Below, one piece after another: positions 33,705 to 43,823 of a stretch of DNA of 64,000 bases (position 1 is the stretch's first letter; each line of letters opens with the position of its first letter). Source of the DNA: an uncultured Rhodocyclaceae bacterium (lineage in GTDB: Bacteria > Pseudomonadota > Gammaproteobacteria > Burkholderiales > Rhodocyclaceae); the NCBI GenBank assembly GCA_907163225.1, contig OU015322.1, positions 1,178,001-1,242,000 on the forward strand, written 5' to 3'. Under the pieces are notes generated by a model. That model saw nothing but the letters and a program-made list of their open reading frames with translations. It did not search any database and was not told the origin of the DNA. The translations under genes and the position numbers were made by a program.

Positions 33705-36272
33705 TCAAGGGATTACACGAGTGTCGACGTAGCGCACCAAGGCCGGTTTGATCTGGGCCATTTCGTCAACCAAAGCCCCGCAGAGGCGCTTGCAATTGGT
33801 CCAGTCAATGTTTTCGTTGCTCATCGTCGCGAACTCAATCTCCGTAGCGCGGCGCCTGGAATTTTCAGCATGGAACATACCAAGAAGGCTCTTGATAGTA
33901 TGCGCATGCATCCGGACTTCGTGGGTATCCATCGCCTCAATCGCTTTCTTCAAGCGCGCAATATGGGTATCCCACTCTGACAACAGCATGCCGGCCATCG
34001 TGACGAACAGATCCTGATCGCCAATGTCCCGAAGGGCAGCAGCGAGATCCAGCTGTCCGCCAGCCCTGACTGGTGCAACCCCGAAAATGATCGACTCTTC
34101 GCCCGCACTACCGCCACGAGCACGCTCCAGGGCGGCAAACAGTTCTGGCGGACGTAGCGGTTTGGCAACATAGTCGTTCATGCCGGCATCCAGACAGCGA
34201 TCCCGATCGCTAGCCATGACGTTGGCAGTCATCGCGATAATGTACACGGGCCTGACTTCATGGGAGACCACCCAACTGCGCCGCATCTCACGAGAACGAA
34301 TCGCTTCGGTTGCTTCCACCCCGCCCATGACCGGCATTTGCATGTCCATCAGGATAACGTCGTAATGCCCGCTATCAAACAGATCAACGGCCTCAACGCC
34401 ATTGTTTGCCAGCGTTACCCGATGCGAGCGTCGCTCAAGCAAGCGGGTCGCCAATTCCTGATTTACCGGATTGTCTTCAACCAGAAGGATATTGAGCGAA
34501 ACCCCCTCCTGCATTGAAGTACTCATATCGATATCCGCTAGCGAAAACTCGCCACCGTCTGACTGATCGGGGCCTTCCGCCAAACTCAGCGCATCGGCCA
34601 AATCTGCGCTGCCAACTGGCTTGACGAGGTGAGCTGAAACACCAATTTCACGCAGGCGGCTTAGATCATGGCGCTGGTTTTCGGTGGTCAACATCATCAA
34701 CAGTTTTTCTGCGCGCCCTGACTTTCCCCAGTTTTCTGCCAGAGCAAACCCCGCTGGCGAATCCATGTTTGCGTCGACCACAACGTAATCGTAGGGGAAA
34801 TTTGCTGCTCGACTTTGCTCAAGCGCCGCCACTGCGCTCGTTGCCTCTGACGACAAGGACGCCCGTACGCCAAGGCGCTCCAGAATATCAACCAGATAGC
34901 GGCCCGCAGTTTCATTGTCATCGATAACCAAAGCACGGCGCCCGCCAAATCGTGACCCTGGGATAAGCGCCTGCGTCTGCATGAACACCGACGACTCGAT
35001 GCCAAAGCGACCCGTAAATGAAAAAACGGATCCTTGCCCGATGGTACTTTCGAGCGAAATTTTGCCATCCATCAGCTGCACCAGTCGCGCGCAGATGGCA
35101 AGCCCGAGGCCGGTTCCACCAAAGCGGCGCGTTGTAGACACATCCGCCTGGGAAAAGGCCTCGAATATGGCCTGCTGCTTCTCCGGGGGCACCCCCATGC
35201 CGGTGTCACGAACAGCAAAACGCAAATACGCCGAGTGTTCAGCAACCTGATCGACGCTAACCTCCAGCACGACTTCGCCTTTCTCGGTAAATTTGATGGC
35301 GTTACCGATCAGGTTGATGATGACCTGGCGCAGGCGCGTCGGATCACCAACGATGCGCATCGGCACATCCGGCCGCACATCGGCGACCAGCTCGATTCCT
35401 TTTTTGTGCGCGCTGACGGCGAGTACGCGAACCGCTTCCAGTACCGTGTCCTGTATGGAAAATGCCAGCGACTCGAATTCCATTTTGCCGGCCTCGATTT
35501 TCGAAAAATCGAGAATGTCGTTGACGATAGTCAGTAGCGCCTCGGCCGAGGATTTTACGGTCTTCAGATAGTGGCGCTGCTCGGCATCAAGCTGCGTATC
35601 AAGTGCCAATTCGGTCATGCCAATGATGCCATTCATCGGCGTACGAATCTCATGGCTCATGTTGGCCAGGAAAGCGCCGCGCGCCTTGTTGGCGGCCTCG
35701 GCCGACTCCTTCGCGGAAATCAGCGCCGACTCCGCCGCCTTGACCTCACTGATGTCGCGCTGCAGAACCAGCATTCGAACCGGCTTCCCCTCTGCTTCAC
35801 GCGCCGCGACGGCACCTCGCAGAAGGAACCAGCGCCACTGACCGTCACGCGCCTTGAAACGGCACTCCGCCTGAAACGAGGAGTCTTGCCCCTGCACGTG
35901 CACATCGATACGCGCCTGAAGTACACGCAGGTCATCGGGATGCAGCATGCGCTCCCATTGGGCGATCGAATTGTCAAAATCACCATCGGCATAGCCGAGC
36001 ATTTCTTTCCACTGACGACCGGTTTCAATGGTGCCTGCGCGAAGATTCCAGTCCGCCAGAACATCGCCGGATAACTTGCTGTGCCAGGCGCTGAGATTCA
36101 GCCCCGCATAGGCGCGATAGGTCGAGTCAACAACGCCAAGCAGCTTTTCGACGCCGTCGGTTAGGCCATGGTGCTGGCCAGCACGCGCCTGCTCAACCAA
36201 TTGCCGGAATCGGGGCTCACCTTCGCCGCCGAAGATTTCCTGAAGCTGTTTTGCGAGCAGCCGGGATTTCAT
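33705..36272 (-). CDS. hybrid sensor histidine kinase (PAS-HisKA-HATPase-REC-REC-Hpt)
   Basis: The 855-residue multidomain kinase reads as follows. A PAS/PAC domain spans about residues 65-180. HisKA has its phosphorylated His at 207 in [16 protein letters not shown]. An ATPase domain follows ([33 protein letters not shown]). The first receiver has ALVIDDNE and VVVDANMD; the second has ILLVEDNP and [11 protein letters not shown]-terminal Hpt domain has its His in [11 protein letters not shown]. This is the full internal phosphorelay of BarA/EvgS-like kinases. No transmembrane segment is visible, so it is probably cytosolic. It starts five bases after dapB ends, placing a sensor between dapB and carA. 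No partner regulator is nearby; the signal is unknown. Confidence 0.93.
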   Translation of the reverse strand: MKSRLLAKQLQEIFGGEGEPRFRQLVEQARAGQHHGLTDGVEKLLGVVDSTYRAYAGLNLSAWHSKLSGDVLADWNLRAGTIETGRQWKEMLGYADGDFDNSIAQWERMLHPDDLRVLQARIDVHVQGQDSSFQAECRFKARDGQWRWFLLRGAVAAREAEGKPVRMLVLQRDISEVKAAESALISAKESAEAANKARGAFLANMSHEIRTPMNGIIGMTELALDTQLDAEQRHYLKTVKSSAEALLTIVNDILDFSKIEAGKMEFESLAFSIQDTVLEAVRVLAVSAHKKGIELVADVRPDVPMRIVGDPTRLRQVIINLIGNAIKFTEKGEVVLEVSVDQVAEHSAYLRFAVRDTGMGVPPEKQQAIFEAFSQADVSTTRRFGGTGLGLAICARLVQLMDGKISLESTIGQGSVFSFTGRFGIESSVFMQTQALIPGSRFGGRRALVIDDNETAGRYLVDILERLGVRASLSSEATSAVAALEQSRAANFPYDYVVVDANMDSPAGFALAENWGKSGRAEKLLMMLTTENQRHDLSRLREIGVSAHLVKPVGSADLADALSLAEGPDQSDGGEFSLADIDMSTSMQEGVSLNILLVEDNPVNQELATRLLERRSHRVTLANNGVEAVDLFDSGHYDVILMDMQMPVMGGVEATEAIRSREMRRSWVVSHEVRPVYIIAMTANVMASDRDRCLDAGMNDYVAKPLRPPELFAALERARGGSAGEESIIFGVAPVRAGGQLDLAAALRDIGDQDLFVTMAGMLLSEWDTHIARLKKAIEAMDTHEVRMHAHTIKSLLGMFHAENSRRRATEIEFATMSNENIDWTNCKRLCGALVDEMAQIKPALVRYVDTRVIP

Positions 36273-36277
36273 GGGGA

Positions 36278-37087
<810 letters not shown>

Positions 37088-37570
37088 TTAAAATCCCAAC
37101 ATATCCATGATTCGGCGGTACAGACTCGGCTGTTCGCGGGGTGGCAACGGTGTGTCTGCAGCCTCACCCGACAGCGAACCAAGATCGACAAGGCGACTCT
37201 TGTTAAGCGGCGCGCTCAGTTCATCAACATTTGCTGCCGCAATGTCGCCCTCGACACGCTGCAACTTGCCTTCTGCATCAAAAAAGACGGTCAGTTTGCG
37301 GGAATCAACGTTTCGAGTCTGCCCGTTCAGGTAACGATAGACATAATCCCAGCGTTGCTGGTGGAAGATGTCAGCCACCAGCGGCGTACCGAGTATGAAA
37401 CGGACTTGATCGCGCGTCTGACCCGGCTTGAGCTGGGCAACCATCTCCTGCGAAAGCACGTTGCCCTGCTGGACATCGATTTTGTATTCATTGATGAAGC
37501 CGGGCTTGTAGGAACAAGCGGCAATGAGCGCGCTGGAAGCGGCCACAAGCAATAGACGGGAACGGCGCAT
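37088..37570 (-). CDS. bamE: outer membrane protein assembly factor BamE
   Basis: The 160-residue lipoprotein has a signal peptide ending in the lipobox LIAAC (Cys19), then a SmpA/OmlA domain (QQGNVLSQEMVAQLKPGQTRDQVRFILGTPLVADIFHQQRWDYVY, split here only by its loops). It belongs to the BAM complex that inserts beta-barrels into the outer membrane. The C-terminal 45 residues are poorly conserved. It is divergent from fur across 95 bases, an arrangement also known as fur-omlA in other proteobacteria. Confidence 0.93.
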   Translation of the reverse strand: MRRSRLLLVAASSALIAACSYKPGFINEYKIDVQQGNVLSQEMVAQLKPGQTRDQVRFILGTPLVADIFHQQRWDYVYRYLNGQTRNVDSRKLTVFFDAEGKLQRVEGDIAAANVDELSAPLNKSRLVDLGSLSGEAADTPLPPREQPSLYRRIMDMLGF

Positions 37571-37665
37571 TCAGGATTCCGGAGTTTTTCAATCGGCTTT
37601 GAAGCGGTATATCATACCCGAAATCAGCATTTCGCCTGACCGAACTATTTCTGGAAAATCCCGCC
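37571..37665. promoter_or_regulatory. shared bamE/fur intergenic promoter region
   Basis: These 95 bases hold both divergent promoters. A TATGAT-like -10 on the bamE strand overlaps a TATCAT-like -10 on the fur strand at about 37611-37618, but neither has a convincing -35. No clear Fur box was seen. Confidence 0.35.
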
Positions 37666-38109
37666 ATGAGCGATCCGCAAAGCCTCAAGAACATGGGGCT
37701 TAAAGCCACCTTTCCCCGCCTGAAAATTCTTGAGCTTTTCGAAAAAAGCACCCTGCGCCACATGACGGCGGAAGATGTCTACAAGATGCTGATTGCGGAA
37801 AACATGGACATCGGGCTGGCCACCGTCTACCGCGTGCTAACTCAGTTCGAACAGGCCGGCCTGCTAGAGCGCCACTTCTTCGAATCGGGCAAGGCGGTTT
37901 TCGAGATCAACCACGGCAAGCACCACGACCATCTGGTCTGCGTCAATTGCGGCCGCGTCGAGGAATTTTACGATCCCGAAATCGAAAAGCGGCAAAACGC
38001 CATTGCCGAGGAACGTGGATTTTCCATTCAAGAGCACGCGCTCTATCTCTACGTGCAGTGCACCAAGGTCGAGTGTCCGCACCGCAACACCCCTGGCGCA
38101 AAGTCCTGA
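37666..38109 (+). CDS. fur: ferric uptake regulator
   Basis: The 147-residue winged-helix metalloregulator represses iron-uptake genes when loaded with Fe(II). The DNA-binding half is [17 protein letters not shown]...TAEDVYKML...[18 protein letters not shown]. The metal sites are [16 protein letters not shown] and a C-terminal CTKVECPH pair. All hallmark His and Cys residues are present. Confidence 0.96.
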   Translation: MSDPQSLKNMGLKATFPRLKILELFEKSTLRHMTAEDVYKMLIAENMDIGLATVYRVLTQFEQAGLLERHFFESGKAVFEINHGKHHDHLVCVNCGRVEEFYDPEIEKRQNAIAEERGFSIQEHALYLYVQCTKVECPHRNTPGAKS

Positions 38110-38126
38110 CTCACTAAGTTTCCCAA

Positions 38127-38732
38127 TTGACAGAAATTGCTGCCGCCACGCCTGCTGCCTGGCTGTCGTCGGCCGGCGCCACCTTTCTGCTGATCGCCCT
38201 CGCTGAAATCGGCGACAAAAGCCAGCTTGTCTGCATGACGCTGGCGGCACGCCATCGCGGTCTGCCGATCGTGCTGGGCGCCATTGCCGCCTTCGCCATC
38301 CTCAATCTGCTCGCCGTGCTGTTTGGCGCAGCAGTTGCCGCCTGGCTGCCGGCATGGGTCGTCACGGCCGCCGTTGCCGTGCTGTTTGCCGTCTTCGGCA
38401 TCAACGCCCTGCGTTTTGAAGAAGAAAGCGAGGATGAGGAAATCGAAGAGAAACCCGGCCACGGCATTTTCGCGACCACCTTCCTGATGATTTTTCTCGC
38501 CGAATTCGGCGACAAGACCCAAATCGCCATCGCCGGCCTAGGCAGCACTGCGGACGCTGGCGCCACCTGGGTGGGCGCCACGCTGGCACTGGCCTGCACA
38601 TCAATTCTTGGCGTATACGCCGGGCGGCGCCTGCTCCATCGCCTGCCCTTGCGCTGGATTCAACGAATCAGCGGTGCATTCTTCCTGCTGCTGGCGCTGC
38701 TCGCCGTGCTGCACCTCGGCGGCGCCATTTGA
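38127..38732 (+). CDS. GDT1/TMEM165 family membrane transporter (UPF0016)
   Basis: The 201-residue, six-helix protein has the family's two inverted motifs, LIALAEIGDKSQLVCM and MIFLAEFGDKTQIAI (E-x-G-D-K-S/T), separated by an acidic cytosolic loop (EEESEDEEIEE). Relatives exchange Mn2+ or Ca2+ for protons, and bacterial members act in manganese export. No ATG lies near the family start, so TTG at 38127 is taken. Its ribosome site is weak. It lies 17 bases after fur and is perhaps co-transcribed, which would tie metal export to the iron regulator locus. Confidence 0.87.
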   Translation: MTEIAAATPAAWLSSAGATFLLIALAEIGDKSQLVCMTLAARHRGLPIVLGAIAAFAILNLLAVLFGAAVAAWLPAWVVTAAVAVLFAVFGINALRFEEESEDEEIEEKPGHGIFATTFLMIFLAEFGDKTQIAIAGLGSTADAGATWVGATLALACTSILGVYAGRRLLHRLPLRWIQRISGAFFLLLALLAVLHLGGAI

Positions 38733-38764
38733 TTATTGGCCTTTTTTCCCGGTTGACCGTGGAA
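38728..38764 (+). repeat. dispersed 37-bp repeat, copy 2
   Basis: The copy begins TTTGATTATTGGCC and ends CCCGGTTGACCGTGGAA. It begins inside the last codons of the GDT1-family gene, whose TGA stop (38730-38732) is part of the repeat, and has the same orientation as that gene. Confidence 0.8.
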
Positions 38765-38827
38765 ATGCCTGGGTGCTGAACCGCTGGCTACAGCAGAACC
38801 TGGACGGCTCTCGAGCAGGTTTCCTCG

Positions 38828-39595
38828 CTATGAACTCTGACGCAACAGTCGGCGTTTGCAAGTCATGTATCCCAGTACGGCCAGGCCGCCGAGTAGCATT
38901 GAGTAGGTTTCGGGTTCAGGTATCGCGGGTACCGAAGGCGCGTTCAGGGCGAAATTATCCACGGCAACCCGCACCCCGGGGGTGACCGGTGCGACCGCCC
39001 CCATGCCGATGCCGATCAGTCGCGACACACTGTTCTCTCCGGGAACAGTGTAGGTGCCGATGACATTCCAGCCTGAGCCGCTCCAGAAGGACCCTTGAAC
39101 GATATCGCCATTGCGTGCCAGGCGCAGCGTTCCTGACGTATCGGTCGTCGATGTTCCGAGAATTCCCTGCCCGGTGAAATCGGTCAGGTAAACCTCTCCA
39201 ATCTGACCAGGATCGTACACTCTGTCGCTCACCCGTTCCATTGCCAATTGAGCATTCGGACCGGCATAGGCGTTCAACGTCAAGCGCTCCTTGTTGTTGA
39301 TCGGCCAGTTAAGCAAGGTGTAATCGATGGTGACCGTGAAGTCGCCGATGATGGGCACCGTGAAAACCATGGCCGAATAGTCATCTGGGCTGGCGCCCTG
39401 ACTCAGTTCGACCCGGCCATTCATGGCTGAAATTGTGGCAGTGCCGGTAGCCGACACGGTCCACCAAGTCGGGTCAATCAGGTTACTGTTGAAGTCATCG
39501 AAGTAAGTAAGGGCATGCGCCGTTGGCACCTGCAGCATCAACACTAACGAGCACAGGCTTGATGTCAGCACCCGCCCAAAATAATTGTGTTCCAT
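38828..39595 (-). CDS. PEP-CTERM sorting-domain protein
   Basis: The 255-residue exported protein has an N-terminal signal peptide (SSLCSLVLMLQVPTAHA), then a beta-rich body of the concanavalin-like kind (FDDFNSNLIDPTWW...). It ends in the PEP-CTERM tail: IPEPETYSMLLGGLAVLGY followed by a basic end, KRRLLR. That tail is recognised and cleaved by exosortase and is linked to exopolysaccharide or biofilm export. Exosortase itself is not in the window. The ATG at 39595 has a GGGAGGG-type ribosome site. It appears to stand alone, with its own promoter. Confidence 0.88.
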   Translation of the reverse strand: MEHNYFGRVLTSSLCSLVLMLQVPTAHALTYFDDFNSNLIDPTWWTVSATGTATISAMNGRVELSQGASPDDYSAMVFTVPIIGDFTVTIDYTLLNWPINNKERLTLNAYAGPNAQLAMERVSDRVYDPGQIGEVYLTDFTGQGILGTSTTDTSGTLRLARNGDIVQGSFWSGSGWNVIGTYTVPGENSVSRLIGIGMGAVAPVTPGVRVAVDNFALNAPSVPAIPEPETYSMLLGGLAVLGYMTCKRRLLRQSS

Positions 39596-39678
39596 CCGCC
39601 CTCCCCTCAACTCCGGTTGATAGTGAAATCCTGACCATCAAGATGATTTGCGACGGCACCCGCAGTCTCACTGGAACT

Positions 39679-39706
39679 ACTTTAGCACTGCATAAAAAAA
39701 TGACAA
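39679..39706 (-). promoter_or_regulatory. sigma-70-type promoter of the PEP-CTERM gene
   Basis: On the minus strand, a -35 of TTGTCA (39701-39706), a 16-base spacer and a -10 of TAAAGT (39679-39684), about 84 bases before the ATG at 39595. Confidence 0.5.
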
Positions 39707-39865
39707 GTATCTAGATAGGCGGCAAGCAATCGCGTTGCGCCTGCTCAAAGAAATGAATTCCTTATCGCGCACGTCGCAAATTGACAGCAGCGCGCCAACA
39801 GCCAGAAAACCCCCCCAGGCATGCGCAAACCAACGGGGTCAGCGTAGCGCTTTGCTATCGGCAGA

Positions 39866-39902
39866 ATTGAATTCTTGACGATTTTCCCGGTTGACCGTGG
39901 AA
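39866..39902 (+). repeat. dispersed 37-bp repeat, copy 3
   Basis: The copy begins ATTGAATTCTTGACG and ends CCCGGTTGACCGTGGAA. It lies 17 bases beyond the recN stop. Unlike the other intergenic copies it points opposite to the neighbouring genes. Confidence 0.75.
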
Positions 39903-39919
39903 CGCCTCAAAAAACAGGT

Positions 39920-41578
39920 TCAGGCCTTCAGGCGGAGCAGTTCGCGGGCGTGTTGCAGGGTGATCTCGGTAATCTCGACCCCGCCCAGCATGCGGGCGAC
40001 CTCCTGGACTCGAGCATCGTCATCCAGCGGCTGAATGGCGCTCAGCGTCACGCCATCCCGCGTCGATTTGCTGACCTGCCACTGCCAGTTGGCCTGCGCG
40101 GCCACCTGCGGCAGATGCGTTACGCAAAGCACCTGACGTTCGCTACCGAGTTCGCGCAACAGACGGCCGACGATTTCGGCGACGCCACCGCCGATGCCAA
40201 CATCGACCTCGTCGAAAATCAGCGTCGGGACGCTGGCTGAGCGCGAAGTGAGCACTTGTATTGCTAGGCTGATGCGCGACAATTCGCCGCCGGAAGCGAC
40301 CTTGGCCAGCGGTTTGGCTTCGTTGCCCGCCAGGCCTCCGATGCGGAATTCGATCTGTTCCAGGCCATAGACCGCGCCATCGGCCACCGGGATCAGGGCC
40401 ACTTCGAATCGACCGGAGGACAGCGCCAGCTGGCGCATGATTTCGCTGACGGCCTTGCTCATTTCGGTAGCGGCTTTCTTGCGGCCGACTGAGAGTTTTT
40501 GGGCGATGGCGAGATAGGCCGCTTTTGCCGCTGCCACCTTGGTTTCCAGTGCGGCCAGATCGGCCGACTCGTCGAGTTCGGCCAGGCGTTGCCGCCAGCC
40601 AGCCAGCAAGCCCGGCAACTCTGGCGGCTGGACGCGATTTTTGCGGGAATGGGTCATCACCGCTTCCATGCGGCGCTCGACTTGGGCCAGTCGGGCCGGG
40701 TCGAGGTCGGCCCGGTCGGCGTAGCGGCGCAGGGTGGAGACTGCGTCGGACAATTCGGCCTGCACCGAGCCGATCAGCGCGGCCACTTCGGCCAAGGCTG
40801 GATCGTACTCAGCCAGATTGGTCAGGCGAGAGGAGACACCGTCGATCTGCCGTTCGCAGGCGGCGTCGTCGTCCGACAGCACGGCCAGCGCGTACTGCGC
40901 GCCTTCGATCAAACTGGCGGCGTGGCCGAGACGGCGGTGTTCAACGTCGAGCGTCGCCCATTCTTCGTCGCCAAAGGCCAGGGCATCGAGTTCGCCGATT
41001 TGCCATTGCAATTGATCGCGCTCGCGCTGAAGTACGTCGGCGCTTTCGCTGGCGGTACGCAGCATTTGCTCGGCATCGCGCCAGATTTTCCAGGCGGCGC
41101 CGACTTCACGCGCCTGCGCGGTCAAACCGGCGTGGGTGTCGAGCAGCGTGCGCTGGGCTTCCGCGCGCAACAGCGATTGGTGGGCATGCTGGCCGTGGAT
41201 ATCGACCAGCCATTCGCCGACTTCGCGCATTTGCTGGACGGTGGCTGGTGAGCCGTTGATGTAGGCGCGCGAACGGCCGCCCGCATCAACAACTCGGCGC
41301 AGCAGCAGTTCGTCATCACCGTCGAAATCGTTGGCCCGCAGCCAGTCTCGCACTTGCGGCAGAGCGGCGATGTAAAAGGTGGCAGCCACCTCGGCCTTGT
41401 CACAGCCTGCGCGCACGACGCCGGCATCGGCGCGCTCGCCCAGGGCCAGCGCCAGCGCGTCGATCAAAATGGATTTACCGGCCCCGGTTTCTCCGGTCAA
41501 CGCGCCAAAACCGGCTAAAAACGAAAGTTCCAGCCGGTCGACGATGACAAAATCGCGAATGGTCAGGTGCTGCAGCAT
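39920..41578 (-). CDS. recN: DNA repair protein RecN
   Basis: The 552-residue SMC-like ATPase acts in double-strand break repair. Walker A is GETGAGKSILIDAL, a long coiled coil is interrupted at the zinc-hook position, the signature is ASGGELSRISLA and Walker B is LIFDEVDVGIGG. Length is typical. The ATG adjoins an inverted-repeat element that separates it from nadK upstream; nadK-recN order is common, so they may still be co-transcribed through the element. Confidence 0.95.
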   Translation of the reverse strand: MLQHLTIRDFVIVDRLELSFLAGFGALTGETGAGKSILIDALALALGERADAGVVRAGCDKAEVAATFYIAALPQVRDWLRANDFDGDDELLLRRVVDAGGRSRAYINGSPATVQQMREVGEWLVDIHGQHAHQSLLRAEAQRTLLDTHAGLTAQAREVGAAWKIWRDAEQMLRTASESADVLQRERDQLQWQIGELDALAFGDEEWATLDVEHRRLGHAASLIEGAQYALAVLSDDDAACERQIDGVSSRLTNLAEYDPALAEVAALIGSVQAELSDAVSTLRRYADRADLDPARLAQVERRMEAVMTHSRKNRVQPPELPGLLAGWRQRLAELDESADLAALETKVAAAKAAYLAIAQKLSVGRKKAATEMSKAVSEIMRQLALSSGRFEVALIPVADGAVYGLEQIEFRIGGLAGNEAKPLAKVASGGELSRISLAIQVLTSRSASVPTLIFDEVDVGIGGGVAEIVGRLLRELGSERQVLCVTHLPQVAAQANWQWQVSKSTRDGVTLSAIQPLDDDARVQEVARMLGGVEITEITLQHARELLRLKA

Positions 41579-41820
41579 TAACCTTGCAACCTCAGTTGAA
41601 CGCGGCCGCTGGTGCGTTTGGGCGGGATGGCTGGCGCGAAGCGACGAGGCAGCAGGCTCATGCCTGCAACGAGGAGCGACAAAGCCGGACGCCCGACCAT
41701 ACGTGCCAGCGGCCGTGTAGCGCTGTCACCCCATGGATGCGTCGCATCGAAGGCACAAAAGCCCGTGTTCGTGCGATTGGACAGAGAGGGATAAGCGGTC
41801 AACTGAGGTTTCAAGGTTTA
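41579..41820. mobile_element. MITE-like element with 22-bp inverted repeats
   Basis: The left end (41578-41599) reads TTAACCTTGCAACCTCAG plus TTGA. The right end (41799-41820), reverse-complemented, reads TAAACCTTGAAACCTCAG plus TTGA: 20 of 22 identical. A TA dinucleotide bounds both ends, as expected for TA-targeting (IS630/Tc1-type) elements. The 240-bp interior has no convincing gene. The right end includes the nadK stop codon and the left end touches the recN ATG. Alternatives are a long imperfect stem-loop or a decayed gene remnant. Confidence 0.55.
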
Positions 41821-42729
41821 AGTGCCTTTAGGTCGCTCACTCCACTGCAGCTTTTGGCGCAGCATGGCGAAATAGCTGTAACCCGGCGGGTGCAGGAAAC
41901 GGATGGCGTGTTCGGAACGGCGCAGGCGGACGCAATCGCCGCGTTCGAGGTCTAGTGTCACCTGTCCATCGAAGTGCACGCGCGGGTCGTCGGCATTGGC
42001 GATGCGCAACTCAATGTCGGCGCTGTCATTGACGATGACGGGGCGGTTGCTCAAGGCATGCGGGCAGAGAGGCACAAGGGCGATACCGGCGGTGGTCGGG
42101 TGCAGAATCGGCCCGCCGGCCGACATTGAATAGGCAGTTGACCCGGTTGGCGTCGACACAATCAGGCCGTCCGAGCGCAGGTTGTAGATGAATTCGCCAT
42201 CGATGAACAACTCGAATTCAATCAGCCGGCCAATCGCGCCTTTATCGACCACGACGTCATTGAGCGCCATGTTCGAGGCAATTTCCTTGCCGTTGCGAAT
42301 AACTTCGGCGGCTAACAGCATTCGGCTTTCCGGTGTGAAGCGGCCGTCGAGCAAATCGTCCATGCAGGTCAGCATGTCTTCGCGGGCGATGTCGGTCATG
42401 AAGCCGAGCCGCCCCTGATTGACGCCAACCAGCGGCACGCAGTAGCGGGCCAGGCGGCGTGCTGCATTAAGCATGGTGCCGTCGCCGCCAAGCACGATGG
42501 CGAGGTCGGCATGGGCGCCGATGTCGTTGAAGCCACAGGTTACCCAGCGCGACAAATCGACTTTTTTGCCGATATGCTCGGCTGTTTCACGTTCGATGAA
42601 GACCGAGACGCCGCGCTCGTACAGGTATTCTGCCAAGCCACGCAATGACTCGGCAATTTCCATGCTGTGGTATTTGCCGACCAGTGCGATGGTCCGTGGG
42701 ACGCGGGAGGAAGCAAAGCTTCTATTCAT
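41818..42729 (-). CDS. nadK: NAD kinase
   Basis: The 303-residue enzyme phosphorylates NAD to NADP. It has [17 protein letters not shown] (GGDGT motif), [10 protein letters not shown], and the glycine-rich [19 protein letters not shown]. The start is uncertain: ATG 42729 gives [22 protein letters not shown], and an ATG at 42747 would add six residues; neither has a strong ribosome site. It is divergent from hrcA. Its stop codon lies inside the terminal repeat of the MITE-like element, so the last residues may have been set by the insertion. Confidence 0.94.
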   Translation of the reverse strand: MNRSFASSRVPRTIALVGKYHSMEIAESLRGLAEYLYERGVSVFIERETAEHIGKKVDLSRWVTCGFNDIGAHADLAIVLGGDGTMLNAARRLARYCVPLVGVNQGRLGFMTDIAREDMLTCMDDLLDGRFTPESRMLLAAEVIRNGKEIASNMALNDVVVDKGAIGRLIEFELFIDGEFIYNLRSDGLIVSTPTGSTAYSMSAGGPILHPTTAGIALVPLCPHALSNRPVIVNDSADIELRIANADDPRVHFDGQVTLDLERGDCVRLRRSEHAIRFLHPPGYSYFAMLRQKLQWSERPKGT

Positions 42730-42794
42730 GAGGTCGAATTCTTGCATAAAAAACGCGTTGCAGCGCTGGCCGTGGATTTTTGTACAATCTGCCC

Positions 42795-43823
42795 ATGCTT
42801 GATGAACGCGCCCGCACCCTGCTGAAAACTCTGGTCGAACACTACATCGCCGACGGGCAACCGGTTGGCTCGCGTGCGCTGTCCAAGTTTTCCGGCCTTG
42901 ATCTGTCCCCGGCCACCATCCGCAATGTGATGGCCGATCTTGAAGAAGCGGGTTTCGTCGCCAGCCCGCACACCTCGGCCGGGCGCATTCCGACGGCGCG
43001 CGGTTACCGGCTGTTTGTCGACACTCTGCTCACCGTGCAGCCACTCGAAGCCCGGCAGATGGGCGAAATGAAAGAATCACTGCAGGGCCGGCCATCCAGC
43101 CAGATCATCGCCAGCGCCTCCCAACTGCTCTCCAGCCTGTCGCACTTTGCCGGCGTCGTCATCGCGCCGCGGCGCCAGGCCAGCCGTATTCGCCAGATCG
43201 AGTTTCTCAGCCTGTCGGAAAAGCGCATCCTGCTCATCATCGTTACCGCCGACGGCGATGTGCAGAACCGCATCGTGACGACCGACAAGGCTTATTCGCC
43301 GTCCGAACTGGTCAGCGCCGGCAATTACCTGACGCAGAATTTCGCCGGCCTCGATTTCGAGCAAATTCGCCATCGCCTGTCAGCCGAGATCCAGCAATTG
43401 CGCGAAGACATCAAGCCGCTGATGGCGTTGGCGCTCGACGCCGGCGACGCGGCGATGGCCGAAAATGCGACGCCCTACGTCATTTCCGGCGAGCGCAACC
43501 TGCTCGACGTCGAAGAACTGTCGTCAAACATGAAGCGCCTGCGCGAACTGTTCGACCTATTCGAGCAACGTTCCAGCCTGATCGGCCTGCTCGACATTTC
43601 CCATCGCGCCGAAGGCGTGCAGATTTTCATCGGTGGCGAATCCGGCATCGCGCCGCTCGACGAATGTAGCGTCATTGCCGCGCCCTACTCTGTCGATGGC
43701 ATGATCGTCGGTTCGGTCGGCGTCATCGGCCCGACGCGCATGGCTTACGAGCGCGTCATTCCCATTGTCGACATCACCGCCCGCCTCCTGTCCAGCGCCC
43801 TTTCCTACAAGACTGACAACTAA
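42795..43823 (+). CDS. hrcA: heat-inducible transcription repressor HrcA
   Basis: The 342-residue repressor normally binds CIRCE operators in front of groE or dnaK operons. The N-terminal winged helix is [33 protein letters not shown] (split by its turn), then [17 protein letters not shown] and [16 protein letters not shown]. The C-terminal GAF-like domain ends [23 protein letters not shown] -10 ends only six bases before the ATG, so the mRNA may be nearly leaderless. No CIRCE site was found in the window, so its targets lie elsewhere. Confidence 0.95.
   Translation: MLDERARTLLKTLVEHYIADGQPVGSRALSKFSGLDLSPATIRNVMADLEEAGFVASPHTSAGRIPTARGYRLFVDTLLTVQPLEARQMGEMKESLQGRPSSQIIASASQLLSSLSHFAGVVIAPRRQASRIRQIEFLSLSEKRILLIIVTADGDVQNRIVTTDKAYSPSELVSAGNYLTQNFAGLDFEQIRHRLSAEIQQLREDIKPLMALALDAGDAAMAENATPYVISGERNLLDVEELSSNMKRLRELFDLFEQRSSLIGLLDISHRAEGVQIFIGGESGIAPLDECSVIAAPYSVDGMIVGSVGVIGPTRMAYERVIPIVDITARLLSSALSYKTDN

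Larger units (their letters stand above)
39596..39919. other. 324-bp intergenic region between the PEP-CTERM gene and recN
   Basis: The region holds the promoter of the PEP-CTERM gene (39679-39706) and repeat copy 3 (39866-39902). No gene-like open frame or structured RNA was recognised in the remaining roughly 160 bases (39707-39865), apart from a C7 tract near 39810. Confidence 0.5.

Noticed and set aside
41578-41814. A 78-codon minus-strand frame between nadK and recN, with a stop overlapping the recN ATG
   Set aside because: It spans exactly between the inverted repeats, needs a TTG start, and resembles no protein; more likely a chance frame inside the MITE-like element.
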